Source: Sycon ciliatum (taxonomy: Eukaryota > Porifera > Calcarea > Leucosolenida > Sycettidae). Taken from it: DNA of 64,000 nt. The DNA lies in assembly GCF_964019385.1 (NCBI RefSeq), contig NC_088644.1, forward strand, positions 36,575,757 through 36,639,756. The letters are read 5' to 3'. Of the stretch, positions 10,901 through 22,463 are shown piece after piece; position 1 is the stretch's first letter, and every line of letters starts with the position of its first letter. The notes beneath the pieces were generated by a model. That model had not been told where the DNA came from and searched no databases. It saw nothing but the letters and a program-made list of their open reading frames with translations. The position numbers and the translations under genes are program-made.

Positions 10901-11095
10901 TCAAATAGAAGAAATCAAATGGAAACGAGTTATGAAGCAACTATCCACGACTGTATAAACAAAATAATAAGCAGTCAGAAATTGCGATAACAGGGCACAA
11001 AACTGACATGACATTATTACTGAGACATTCAACGACCTGAGACCCAGTTCTGACACACTTCAAGTCCATGTGATTTCTTCTATTTTAATTATATT
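10901..11095. mobile_element. Small TIR element related to the GAAACGAGTTA family
   Basis: AATAGAAGAAATCAAATGG at the left and CATGTGATTTCTTCTATT at the right are inverted. The internal GAAACGAGTTATGAAGCAAC block recurs at 12352-12605, 21741-22170, 23838-24090 and, as GAAACGAGTTAAGAG, in the foldback element at 32258. Confidence 0.65.
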
Positions 11096-11171
11096 TATTG
11101 GCTCAGTATCCGAGTTAAGCATGCATAATTCGTTAGTACATAGCATTTCCTCCATACCCACATTTCACCTA

Positions 11172-11382
11172 CTGTAAATATACAAAATTTCGGCAGCTAT
11201 TTAATTTCGGCTATATTCGGCACCGACCCAAAATGCCTAAATTAAAACGCCGATGAAATTTTTCACAGCATCTGTCGCACTATACCGTGCCCTCTACCCC
11301 ACGCCGAAAATAAATCGCCGCCGAAATGTCAAAAAACGTGAAGTGCCTAAATTTTGCAGCGCCGAAATTTTGCCTGGTCCAC
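11172..11382. mobile_element. TA-flanked element, right end deleted (copy 1)
   Basis: Starts CTGTAAATATACAAAATTTC after TA. The complete version in copy 2 (22252-22463) ends in the complement followed by TA. In copy 1 the right end stops at GCCGAAATTTTG and joins CCTGGTCCAC directly, so about 410 bp present in copy 2 (22453-22863) are missing here. Confidence 0.75.
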
Positions 11383-11884
11383 ACAAGCCACTATAGTACT
11401 TGAAAAAAGAAAGAAAAAAAAGGAAAATCGTATCGCAGAGTGCAACGGTGTGAGAACGTTTGTGTACTAAGGTCACACTAAGCAGGTTTTTGTGTGGCGC
11501 TCGTGCCCACTCAAAGGTACGGATTGTCTACAGTCAGAACGTGCACTATGTGTACAAAGTTTGTGTCGTATGACCTACAGACAGGACACCACCTCCGCGC
11601 GCAATACGACCACAAAAGGACGAGAAGGCGGGGCGCTCTGGCGGTTATTTACGGCAACCATGTATACTGTAGAATCTTCGCTGACTGTGACCGTTATGGC
11701 ATAATTTTTATGTTGTTTTGAGGAAATCAATAATACCTCGCTCGATCCTGATGACCTGATCCCTAGTCGCGACCGCAAGAAATACTAAGAAAAGTTGAAA
11801 AAGTGAAAAATTCTGGCCCACAATCAAGTAATGCAGACTTTCGTTGATCACATAAACCGTATGTCACCGTATGGCCTTATATTC

Positions 11885-12193
11885 GAAACACCGCTGCTTT
11901 CAATCTCGGTCGCGCAGAACCAATAGGCTTCATTCTCAGGAACTCGGATTTTGTAATTTCCTCCTGCAATTTGAGTTTCTTAAGATATGATACTAGGTGT
12001 GCTTCCACTGTGGCTGTTCTATTGGCCCTGTCTCCATGCATGATAGAACAGCCACAGTGGAAGCACACCTAGTATCATATCTTAAGAAACTCAAACTGCG
12101 GGAGGAAATTACAAAATCCGAGTTCCTGAGAATGAAGCCTATTAGTTCTGCACGACCGAGATTGTATGGACTCCCTAAGATTCATAAGACATA
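11885..12193. pseudogene. Head-to-head inverted Penelope-type RT fragment (copy 1)
   Basis: Two copies of the same short coding piece face each other around a spacer at about 12022-12044. The plus-strand arm reads HLVSYLKKLKLREEITKSE and then RPRLYGLPKIHKT; the minus arm repeats the first part. The RLYGLPKIHK motif is characteristic of the N-terminal RT region of Penelope-like elements. Only this motif region survives, so the element is dead. The arms are about 125-130 bp and nearly perfect, so the DNA can form a long hairpin. Confidence 0.75.
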
Positions 12194-12351
12194 GACATCT
12201 TGACCGCTGCTTTCCTAGCTATTTTAGATGCAAAACGACTCACCTACTACGCCATGTCATACAAGTTAAGGACCACACAGAAATTTCAATCTAACATGTT
12301 CACCCTTCCTGCTGGGCTGTAAGTTTGTTAGTATAGTACACTTTTACAAAA

Positions 12352-12605
12352 CATGCTTCAAATATAAAATAGAGGAAGAAAACCCATGAAAACGAGTTAT
12401 GAAGCAACTATTCATGAATGTAACAAGATAATAAGCGGTCAGTAAATGCGATAACAGGGCACAAAACTGACAGGCTACGGAGACATTCAGCGACCTAAGA
12501 CCTAGGTCCAACACATCTCCAGTGTGCAAACCAAATCTTGTTACATTCGTGGATAGTTGCTTCATAACTCATTTCCATGTGTTTTCTTCTTCTATTTTAC
12601 ATTTC
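12352..12605. mobile_element. Small TIR element of the GAAACGAGTTA family
   Basis: Left AAATAGAGGAAGAAAACCCATG and right TTCCATGTGTTTTCTTCTTCT, read from 12360 and up to 12595, are inverted, with GAGTTATGAAGCAACT blocks inside both ends. No coding frame. Confidence 0.65.
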
Positions 12606-12788
12606 AGACTGTCTCATTATCCGAATACTTCAAATATCATTTCTTTTATAAGGAATTCAAGTCGGCAGGAATAGCGCAAGCTTCCACGTAGTGAGCAACA
12701 CACAATTCCTCAATGAACGCGGAAGTCGCACCAACCTCTTCTTCACATTTTATAAAGCCCATGCCTTTATAACCGAGACTGGCTTTCT

Positions 12789-12988
12789 NNNNNNNNNNNN
12801 NNNNNNNNNNNNNNNNNNNNNNNNNNNNNNNNNNNNNNNNNNNNNNNNNNNNNNNNNNNNNNNNNNNNNNNNNNNNNNNNNNNNNNNNNNNNNNNNNNNN
12901 NNNNNNNNNNNNNNNNNNNNNNNNNNNNNNNNNNNNNNNNNNNNNNNNNNNNNNNNNNNNNNNNNNNNNNNNNNNNNNNNNNNNNNNN
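12789..12988. other. Assembly gap (200 N)
   Basis: Exactly 200 N, a scaffolding placeholder. It truncates copy 1 of the large duplication. Confidence 0.99.
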
Positions 12989-13758
12989 ACAAGCTCTTCT
13001 TTGTTGCTTCCTACTGATAGGTACTTAGAGAACTGCTCTGGCGTGCTCTATTTCCCTCTACATTTTCCTCTTCGCCATACATACATACATGTACATGTAC
13101 ATGTACACACTAGTCAGAACAACAGATGGCTTGATCAGTCACAACTTAAAGTTTCATGCCATCTCAGGCATGTACATGTACATGTATATCCATTAGATCA
13201 CCATTGGTCACAGACTACTCTATTCATTTCTAACTCTTTTCTTAAAGGCTTTATAGATGTCACATGTACACTGGTCACCAATATATTTATACAATTGTCG
13301 GTGTATGCATGCATATTTAATTATACGTATGTACAGTAATGTATAGTTGCAGTAGATCCGACTTTATAATTCACCTTTGAGGCCCTGAAGTTTATTTGTT
13401 TTCAGTCAAACTTGGCCAACCAGTTATACGTATTGGATATGTTTATATCCAGCAGGAATTTTGTCAAAATATCGCATAGTTCTCCTGTATATTTGAATTA
13501 AGTGAGGTGTTGCCATGGCAACCATCATCAATTCTTTCAACCTTCATTGTATTACCTTCCCGATGGAAATTTTGATTGAATGGCATACCATCTTGCAGCA
13601 TTTTGAAGATACTTGACACTCAAATCGACAAAACTTGGTGCCCTCTTACCCGGAACGAAACTTCAAAAATAATACCCCTGGCCCCCAGACTATATACACA
13701 CTGTACCACCATCGACATCAGATACCATCAATGCCACAGAATATATGCACAATAGAAC
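12989..13758. other. Sequence without a supported gene
   Basis: Contains TACATGTA-type low complexity (about 13080-13108, 13169-13186). No coding frame or RNA gene is supported. Confidence 0.4.
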
Positions 13759-14011
13759 TAAACTGGCTAACTACGGCTACAGCTTGATTGTACCGCGCAC
13801 GTGAATCTACGTTGTATCGAGAGTGCGCACTCAGGGACCGTGCCAGAGGGTGTGTTATGCCGAGGCTTACGTTATGTAGGACTAAACTGGCCTAAACTGC
13901 CTAGCTACAGCTACCGCTTGATCGTACCGTGCACGTGAATTTACGTTGTATCGAGGGCGCGCACGTCAGAGACCGCGCCGTAGCGTGTGATACGTCGAGG
14001 TTTATGTTATG
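13759..14011 (+). repeat. Two-copy direct repeat, unit about 125 bp
   Basis: The block starting ACTAAACTGGCTAACTACGG is followed by a diverged second copy starting ACTAAACTGGCCTAAACTGC. Both contain TACGTTGTATCGAG and end in a TTATGTAGGA motif. Confidence 0.8.
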
Positions 14012-14089
14012 TAGGATTATGTTGTGTAGAACAAAATTTGTATGGGAGTGATGCTGTTTCCGGCGCGGGATTTGATGTTTTACTTACTA

Positions 14090-14485
14090 AAGTCCATTCA
14101 TAAAAAGATGGGCTCTGGCTCTGGCGAGCTCCCGTATTTGGCGATTTTTCGTGATTTCATCGTACACAGTGCAGTGCTGCGAAATTTGAAATTTGAAAAA
14201 GGGTCCAGAAAGGGTACCTGAACTGGGGTTCGAACCGCACAATGCACGTTTGCAGGCGGGGTCAAACGGCCTGGATTTTTATGGTTTTTCCCAATTCAGT
14301 GCTGTTGGGGCAAAACCTGGCCGAAATTCTATTCTTGTTATGGCTTGCTTTTTGGACAAAAAAAACTTCAGAAACATAATTGGAAGAGGATTCCATAGGG
14401 GATTGCAGAAAAAAATTCTAAAAAACTCAAAGTTTGACCCATTTATGGCCAAAAGCTAGAAGTCCATCTTTTTCTGAATGGACTG
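14090..14485. mobile_element. TA-flanked element inserted in copy 2 only
   Basis: A 396 bp element begins AAGTCCATTCATAAAAAG and ends CTTTTTCTGAATGGACTG. TA flanks it (14088-14089, 14486-14487) and copy 1 retains the empty sequence CTTACTAGCGAGG at about 3676-3688. The CAGTCCATT right end and TA duplication fit Tc1/mariner-type mobilisation. Confidence 0.85.
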
Positions 14486-16687
14486 TAGCGAGGTTTATGT
14501 ACAAGTGAGAGTTGTTATACCGAGAGCAGACCTGTACAAAGCAACTTTCCTGCATTTATCGTACTTTCACCAGCCAGTCGTGCAAGAGTACAAACTTTGT
14601 ACGACTCCCTGCTTTCAAACATTCCCTGGTGTAATTGCCCACTATATCACAAAAAAGATGTAATCCAGGACGTTTTCATTGATATCAACCTATGCGAGGT
14701 AAGATCCAAGAGTCTGTTTGCTGAAGGCAGTTTGAACAAGAACAGCATTGATTACTTACTGAAACAGATGGGTGCACCAGTTATCTTCAGCATAAATGAA
14801 GGAAGATTAGGTAATGAGCTATCTGTTACACTGTGGAGAACGGAACCACTGGATGTTGGTTGTATCCAAAATTGTCGTAGCCACTTGTCAGTTGACGTGT
14901 AGGACATGTAGTATCTTGGTTGAGAACGAAAAGTAGGACTTGTCATATACTGCTTGAGAAACATGCTGTACAAGGTGCTGCTGAAAGATGCGGAAAACGA
15001 CCATGCCTTATGTAGCATATCCCAAGATATTAGTGATGCACCCAGGGACTGGCAGAGATTCTTCGCCCGGGGTGGATTCATGATTGGAGAGCTTTTCAAT
15101 ATGGCGATAGTAAAAGATCCGTCAATGCTCGAGACGTCCCATTTAGCTGCAGAAAGGAATGAAAATTAATAAGTCAGGAGTTTGTGCATTTTTCGGAAGT
15201 TTGTGCCTTTTTTCTTATTATTCTTGTATCCTAGGAAAATAGAGGCCACATGCCATGTATTGCTCTTTTCTTTTCCTCTACTCTCCAGAAAGCACACTCT
15301 CTATGAATGCTGGGTCTTGGTTACCGTACTTCCGCACATATAAGCGCATGTGCTTATGTCTGGACATAAGCGCATCTCCTCCCCTCCCCCAACTATTGGT
15401 GAAACACCCGTAAGCTGAATATACTGCTAAGCATTGTTATCACCGTTGTTTAGGACACAGACAAAACCTTTATTGCACGTGTAAGCGCATGGGCTTCTAC
15501 CCGAACATGTTCACACAGTAAAACATCTTTTTTGTAGCAAATTTTCACTTATAAGCCCATGTGCTTATATGTGGGGAAGTAGGGTATGTTGGCCAATGGC
15601 AGCAATGGAACGCTCGTGTGAAGCATGGCTACCCTTCTTACCTGTTGTTGAGCTGCCTGCTGGTACTGTTGTTGGCACTGCTGTTGGAGGTGTTCCTTGC
15701 TTGACAGTCACATAGAACGAGTGCAGCAGTGTCTGCTCCACATACGAGTGAGTGTTATGCTGATTGAGATAGTTCACTGTTAAGTGATAGGTGCCAGAGT
15801 CGCGCCTTGCATTCGGGACATTGAAGCACACTTTGGCCACATCTTGCTGCGATGAGTCCCGGTGCAAGAACAGTTGAACTGACTGGTCACTGCTGGAAAC
15901 GAGAGTTTCGTTTTTAAATAGACGTATCACTCTATCCGTGACGGGAACCTGTTTACCGGGGGACAGTGCAACTGTGAATGTCGCGCAATCCAAGGATTTC
16001 CCAGAATAAATGCTGACAGAACGGTATCCTTTCACAGTCGCATTCACATTAAGGCTATGACGGGGCTGGTCTTCCAAGCAGTCAAAGTGGCAGTCGCTTC
16101 TGCAGGATACAGGTGATGCAATGAACAATCAAATTACAGTAATCACAGGTTTGATGGAAAACCTTTTCGAGAGTTGCATATCATTTTACTCTGCAGTTTG
16201 GACACCATTTATCATGGTGATGTTTATCTTCAAGTTCAAGTGAGCTACTAAGATTGTTCATAAGTTTGACGGACAAAAAAGGGTAAATAACGTGAGAAGA
16301 AAAACTTGAATGCCAGCGATGATGTCCAGTAGTGGGGTGATTACACTGTATAGGCAACTCCAGCCTGGGCTGGTGCGAGCAGGCCAGCTCGGACAAGAGT
16401 GCTCGCCAGCCCATTGTGAGTTTACATTAGATGAACACAATACTGATACATAGGCAAAATGCGTGTGACTTCATCAACGTTTGCATGCATAATTTCGACA
16501 CCATCGCTTACTAGACTGCAATAAAAGGTGTGGAAGTAGTTTCATGATCTCCAGGAAAAGGCAGCACTGAGTGACCATCACCGAAAGACCTTGAACTACT
16601 GAAGAAACAAAAACTCAAGCTTCAATTGGCTAACCTGCTGTAGCATTAGGGCGCAATTCGTACTATATTGTAGTAGATTTGGTACTA

Positions 16688-17151
16688 CAGTCAGACCTCG
16701 CTTAACCGCACACATCCGTTTTCCACAAAAATATCCGGATAGGCGAGGTAACCGGATAACTGAACACACATACATTACTGTACATGCACGTGGCACATCA
16801 CAATGGGCGGCATCGTACATACATGACTCTGGGTCCTAAATAGAACAACTAGCGTGCACGATATGTAAAAACAAGAGAGAAAAGTGACAAGTACATTCAA
16901 CTGAGTGCTATCCACATGCATGCAGCAGGTCAAGGACCTCATTTGTTTGTACAACTCCCTGATTCTACATGTAGCTTCTGCAAGCCACGTGCAACCGGAT
17001 GCGATGAAGCTTTTTGTACATATTTCGACCAGTTTGCACACAAAATCATGCACCGGTATGCGGATCGCGAGGCTCGGTTATGTTGTATGCGTAACGTATG
17101 ATGCACATCGGGAACCAGTGGTTTTCTTCCGGATGGCGAGGCATCTAACTG
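16688..17151. mobile_element. TA-flanked pogo/Tc1-like element, damaged right end (copy 2)
   Basis: The left end CAGTCAGACCTCG is intact; the right end is reduced to ATCTAACTG before TA because part of the TIR is deleted compared with 6176-6648. Confidence 0.75.
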
Positions 17152-17455
17152 TACAGGTGCTCGAACCGTATGTGCAATGGATCGGGAGCTGGCTCACAGC
17201 CAGTACTTCCCGGCGCCGATTTGGCTTATGCGAACCAACCCATGCTGTCATGGGCCACATGTCAGCCATGACTTGCTGCTTGCATAGTGCGAGTGCATTT
17301 TTGTTACAGGTGGAATCCTGATAATTCGAACCTCGAAATGCCAGGAAAAAACTTCTAATTATCCAATCACAACACAATAAAGTGTGTCAAAATGCTCTCA
17401 TGGTCACGCAGAGATGCGCTATGGACCTTAGCCTAGGCTGGCTGCTGCTTGTTCT

Positions 17456-17876
17456 ACTATGTCACGCTAAGTGTGAAGTTTTGTATGTAATGGCGGCATT
17501 TTGACACTAGTTCGTTTCTTCTTCAGGCTCTTTGGGTTGTTGGCATTGTTCAATATTGTCAGTTTGTCGATTCTGCATAGGTTGCACCTTTTGACTTGTT
17601 GGAGTGCGCCCGTGTCTTTGTGTGGATATGCCACCGAACAGAGAATGGCGTCCCCGCACGCTACAGGTTCCACACATGGTTTGACAGGTCAGTTTTGCTC
17701 TGGCACCGTTCGTGGGGGCAGCTCATTGTGTGATTATCGTACCGGTCCTTGACGGGAGGCTCGGTCAGTCCGGTGTACTCTTTGTCGTCGTTTACTGTTG
17801 CTTGATACACTATCATCAAAATGCCGCCATGAAAACAAATATTACATACAAAACTTCACACCTAGAGTGACATAGT
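17456..17876. mobile_element. TIR element, ACTATGTCAC ends (copy 2)
   Basis: Duplicate of 6951-7370 with the same ends. Confidence 0.65.
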
Positions 17877-18619
17877 AAATGAATGGCGAGGACAACAAGA
17901 CATTTTTGGCCTGCACAACTCCACATTTGTTTGATTTGACCTGAGAGGAATCGAATGATCCAGGCAATAGATCGGGATCCAGATCAAACCAATCAAACAT
18001 ACTCTACAATGTAAGTAATGGAGTGCCATGTAGGTGCCCGTCTTTGAACAGAGTATTTTAGCCCCTCTTATCTCACTGTTCACCTTTCTCACCTCTTTCT
18101 TTCTTTCCTTTTTTCTCTCCCCTCTTGCATGCTATTTCATCGCTAAATTCATCACTTGGCTGGAATAATCACCCCCTTGCGATGCTATTTACCCGTACTG
18201 CTCCTTGGCTATAGTTGCTTGTAAGTCACTTGTAGAGAATGCCAAAGAACTTCACTCACCAGAAATAGCCACTGATAAAATCTGGAGAACAAGTTCCTGG
18301 CAAAACGAATGTGTGTCTATCGGCTGCGAATTGGTCAAGTTTCTTAAACTTTCTTCGGATTATCAGCATTGCCTTCTTGTCTTCAAGTAGAACGATCAAA
18401 TTGGACTTGACATTTTCATTCACGTCAGAATGTCACAGCAAGCGATGTGCAATGCGGTTATGGTGTGTGGTAATGTCTGCATCGATTCTACTCTAGACTT
18501 TTCAAGCCATATAATTATGTTGGAAATGGGTCGCAATTTCCGCAATGTTTGACTATATTTTCAATAATCCTTGCCACTTGTAGTACTTTAACTCCACGAT
18601 ATTTTCAATATTCCTCCGC

Positions 18620-18654
18620 TAGGCTGGCTGCTGCTTGTTCTACTATTCCTCCGC
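18620..18654 (+). repeat. 35 bp templated filler insertion in copy 2
   Basis: Copy 1 reads ATTCCTCCGCAAG once. Copy 2 has ATTCCTCCGC twice (18610-18619, 18645-18654) with 25 bp between them. That filler, with two bases of the repeat, matches a stretch about 1.2 kb upstream (about 17434-17460, TAGGCTGGCTGCTGC...). Confidence 0.85.
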
Positions 18655-18920
18655 AAGTTTCCGGAGGGACATAATAAAGGAAAAAGCAGATTGGAACCCA
18701 AGCCCACCACACCCTTAACCCGTAGCACCTAGCCACCCATTGCAGTACTGATGCTGAATCCAGAGGAATTTTAAATGGTGATCTTGAATCCAAACCATGT
18801 CCATATAAACCTTGTGATGCGTGTACTATTGACCTGGTGCGGTGGGAAATCCCGTACCCGATATCTGCCGTCACCGCAGACACCGCCAGTCAGTGTTGCC
18901 CTCGTGCTCGCTCAATAGTA

Positions 18921-19215
18921 GAGAGGTTCCGCATAACATAACGATGTACATTGCATGCAGATCTGTGTTCCGCCATACGTAGTTTTCGAATCATGTAGCT
19001 GCCCTTGGCAAATCGGAACGCGGCAGTGTACGACCCCGGGTCGATCTGGGGAGAGTCATAAATTTGTACCCCTACCCACTTACAGAGCAACTACATCAAA
19101 TCCCTATCTACGTACTCTACATAGATCGGTAAGTGGAGTGCAAACTCGCGAAATCCTGGGTTTTTCACGCCCATTAATGTAAAGTTTCTCAACTTTACCT
19201 AGTGCGGAACCTCTC
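18921..19215. mobile_element. TA-flanked GAGAGGTTCCGC element (copy 2)
   Basis: Duplicate of 8371-8668 with TA at 18919-18920 and 19216-19217. Confidence 0.75.
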
Positions 19216-19429
19216 TAATCCATGCGTTAAAGCCATGTAACCGTGTGTAGAAGTGGCCATGCGATGTGAAACTCTGCTGTTGCACTGATGTATATAGATA
19301 GTACAGGCGGGTTAACAATCCTGGGGTGATGGACGCTTTGTATTACGCAGTGTCCCCTGGCTAAGTACATACAGCGTAAAGTAACAATTTGACTTAGTAA
19401 TTACCGGTACACTTGTATACACGCACGAG

Positions 19430-20335
19430 GAGTTTGATGGATCAGTATGTATCGGCGGCATGTGCGTGACCAACCTACGTTTTGCGGATGATATAGATCT
19501 AATCGCATCGTCTGTGGAAGAGCTGATGGACCTGACCGAGCGTGTGGATACGAGTGCAACAAGACTAGGCATGCAGATCAATGCTTCCGAGACCAAGTCA
19601 ATGGCAGCGCCGGAGGGCGGTGGTGATCTGGGGTGCATTCAAGTAGGCAATGAGCGAATAGAAGAGGTATCCCAGTTTAAATACTTACGTGTCGTAATCA
19701 CGTCGGATGGCCAGTCCGATGTGGAGATAAGAAGACGCTTAGCACTAGGGAAGCAAAAGATCATTGAGCTTCAATTCATTTGGAAATCGCCATCACTTTC
19801 TTTGCCTACTAAATTTCGTTTTGTTAGGTCCATTGTGCTAGCGACTGTTTTATACCGATGCCAATCTTGGACATTATCTGCCTCACAAATGAGAAAAATG
19901 TCATCCTTCGAGATGAAATGCTTCCGCCGACTCTCAGGAGTAACATACCACGACCGGCGTACCAACCAATCTATCCTGGAAGAAATCAATGACATCATCA
20001 GAGCAAGGATGCGGCTAGCGAACGAAGTCAAGAAATTTAAGTTGATGTGGTTTGGCCATGTTACGAGACATGACGTTTTGTCCAAGCCCTTCCTGCAAGG
20101 ATCAACTCCTGGATCTCGACCGAGAGGAAGGCCCGCGACATCATGGATTTCTAACATTAAAAGTTGGATGGGTCTTCCCTTGCATGCTCTCTCTCATGCA
20201 GCACATGATAGAGTTGGATTCAGAGACATCATTCACAATTCTCTCGCTGATTAATGCCTCTACGATCACCTTGTGATTATGAGTTATACATACATACATA
20301 CATACATACATACATACACGCACACGTGCGCACAC
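19430..20335 (+). mobile_element. 5'-truncated LINE, RT C-terminal part (copy 2)
   Basis: Same LINE fragment as at 8874; the frame 19460-20254 is open for 264 codons. Several substitutions differ (for example LGAVIT is LRVVIT). The 3' tail is a cleaner (CATA)n tract at about 20287-20317. Confidence 0.85.
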
Positions 20336-21361
20336 ATGGTTAAAGACCCTACCTTCAAAGGTGGCATCTCTTATTTTGAACCAGAATACCGGGATATCAC
20401 CAAATGGCCGCCTCAGGATGAAAGCATTGGTAGTGCCGACGGTAATGGATCTTTCGACATCAGAGCTGGACATTCCGTATGCACCGTCTCCGTGACCTGT
20501 TAGAGTTGCACACCAACTCTGCAGGCTTGCTGTCCTGTTTAAGTTCATCACTATCTGCAATGCCGTCTCGTTTAATTGCACCTTAGCGAGGCCGAAGGTA
20601 CATTCCGGTCCGTCAGTGTCACAGCCTGAGTTGGTGGTTGAATCTGGTGACACTGTCTCGTAGGCCAGTAGATTAGGAAGGTAAGTGTGGTGAGTCACTG
20701 CTTTGTGATATAGGCTGTGTACCGACACTGGATCAACAAGAATCAAACAGGTAAGGTACACGAACCTGATCAACAAACATTCCTTGTGCCATACTCTCAT
20801 CTCTGCATGGACTGTACTGCTTTGCACATCGCACAGTCGTGAAACACAATTCAGATAAATGCCAAAATGTAGGAGTACTTCGAAGTAGTACTCAGTACTC
20901 ATCCCCAGTGGCACAGCTCGTCCAACATTATTTGGAAGGGTGGAAGGCGGTGTAAAGTTTCTTGAAGTTTCTTGAAGTACTTCAAGCAGTAAGTTTGTAT
21001 TTAAAATTGAAGTGTACCGTAAAGTACCGTTGATCCCATGTCGCTTCCCAGCTGGGTTTTCGCCAGGGGGCGGGAATTAGATCAAGGCTGCCAAGTGCAG
21101 TACGATGTACAACAACGTAGAGGATCAGACTCAATGTGCTGGATTGTGCACATTTTCATCCTGGATTGGCACGTATTGTGTACTGCAGTGCATGCGTCAG
21201 TTCAACATCGTATTTCGTTGTATACCCCTAAGTCGCTTCACATGTAGAAAATCGACAGGGCCTAGGGGGCGGGAATTAGAGAGAGGGCGGATCAACGGTA
21301 CTTTACGGCACAGGTATACAGTTACAGCTGGCTACAAGTACAAGTGGACCATTTGCAATTA

Positions 21362-21630
21362 CAGTTGAACATCGATTATTCGCACATCGACTATCCGACC
21401 ATTCGATTATCCGTAACAGTTTTTTTGGGCGCACGTGCCGTAGAGTACGCACTGTGCATGTAGTGAGCCATTCAAAAATACGAAAATTTTGAAAAGTAGC
21501 ACTCTATTCTATTTACAATGTACATGTACATGTATTTACAGTGTGTTTTCTTATCCGGAACATTTGCCTTATCTGAACACCGCCTCACAGTTGTCTGCCC
21601 AGAGGTGGTCGGATAATCGATGTTCAACTG
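21362..21630. mobile_element. TA-flanked 269 bp element in copy 2 only
   Basis: The ends are CAGTTGAACATCGATTATTCG-like and CGATAATCGATGTTCAACTG, with TA at 21360-21361 and 21631-21632. Copy 1 keeps the empty site CAATTACATTTGC near 10790. A Tc1/mariner/pogo-type non-autonomous element. Confidence 0.9.
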
Positions 21631-21740
21631 TACATTTGCTTCACAGCAACCGCTAAAGTGCAATCTTTCGGCCAATTGGGCCCAAACTTGCATAGGATGA
21701 ACGACGGTCGAAAAGATTCTAATGAGCGTGCATGCATAAT

Positions 21741-22170
21741 TCAAATAGAAGAAATCAAATGGAAACGAGTTATGAAGCAAATATCCACGACTGTATAAAC
21801 AAAATAATAAGCAGTCAGGAAGTGCGATAACAGGGCACAAAACTGACATGACATTTGTTGTGTCCTGCTCAAGGCAGACCAACTCTTCGAAAGATGAGAA
21901 TGAATCATCAGTAAAACGCAATGGCTTTTAAAGGGAAGCTGGCTGCAAAGGCGGCTTGAAAGGTGACATGTGAATGTGTTATGTGCAAGGCGCCAGAGGT
22001 ACAGCAGTGCAGGGCCTAGGGTGCGAACAGTAGCACTAGCAGCCTGAGTGCCAAGACCCATGCAGGGAAAGGTGCTACAATATCACCACAACATTATTAC
22101 TGAGACATTCAACGACCTGAGACCCAGTTCTGACACACTTCAAGTCCATGTGATTTCTTCTATTTTAATT
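21741..22170. mobile_element. GAAACGAGTTA-family element interrupted by an insertion
   Basis: Same element as 10901-11095 but split by about 230 bp (about 21857-22090) starting TGTTGTGTCCTGC and ending ATCACCACAAC. Copy 1 has the uninterrupted GACATTATTACTG. Confidence 0.65.
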
Positions 22171-22251
22171 ATATTTATTGGCTCAGTATCCGAGTTAAGC
22201 ATGCATAATTCGTTAGTACATAGCATTTCCTCCATACCCACATATCACCTA

Positions 22252-22463
22252 CTGTAAATATACAAAATTTCGGCAGCTATTTAATTTCGGCTATATTCGG
22301 CACCGACCCAAAACACCTAAATTAAAACGCCGATGAAATTTTTCACAGCATCTGTCGCACTATACCGTGCCCTCTACCCCACGCCGAAAATAAATCGCCG
22401 CCGAAATGTCAAAAAACGTGAAGTGCCTAAATTTTGCAGCGCGGAAATTTTGTATATTTACAG
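22252..22463. mobile_element. TA-flanked element, complete copy
   Basis: Begins CTGTAAATATACAAAATTTC and ends GAAATTTTGTATATTTACAG, with TA at 22250-22251 and 22464-22465. Complete version of the truncated element at 11172. Confidence 0.8.

Larger units (their letters stand above)
3643..12788. repeat. Large duplicated segment, copy 1
   Basis: This segment recurs as a direct copy at 14049-24267, collinear over its whole length and mostly identical. Copy 1 runs straight into the 200 N gap. It contains the intact four-exon gene, a LINE fragment, a Penelope-type inverted fragment and several TIR elements. Copy-specific differences: an insertion at 5821-6020 here, absence of the insertions at 14090, 21362 and 21857, and a deletion near 11382. 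Confidence 0.9.
14556..20800 (-). pseudogene. Secreted Ig-like / lectin-like gene, copy 2 (frame-shifted)
   Basis: The exons match copy 1: 20800-20353 (448 bp, open), 16099-15642 (458 bp), 15146-14760 (387 bp, open, one codon shorter) and 14641-14556 (open, ends TAA). All splice sites are kept. Exon 2 lacks 54 bp of the Thr/Pro stalk (in frame) and one more base near 16054, where copy 1 reads TAAGGCCTATG and copy 2 TAAGGCTATG on the plus strand. The shift leads within a few codons to TGA. It is therefore a pseudogene, a broken allele or a sequencing error; conserved splice sites and the in-frame indel elsewhere suggest recent loss. Confidence 0.7.
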
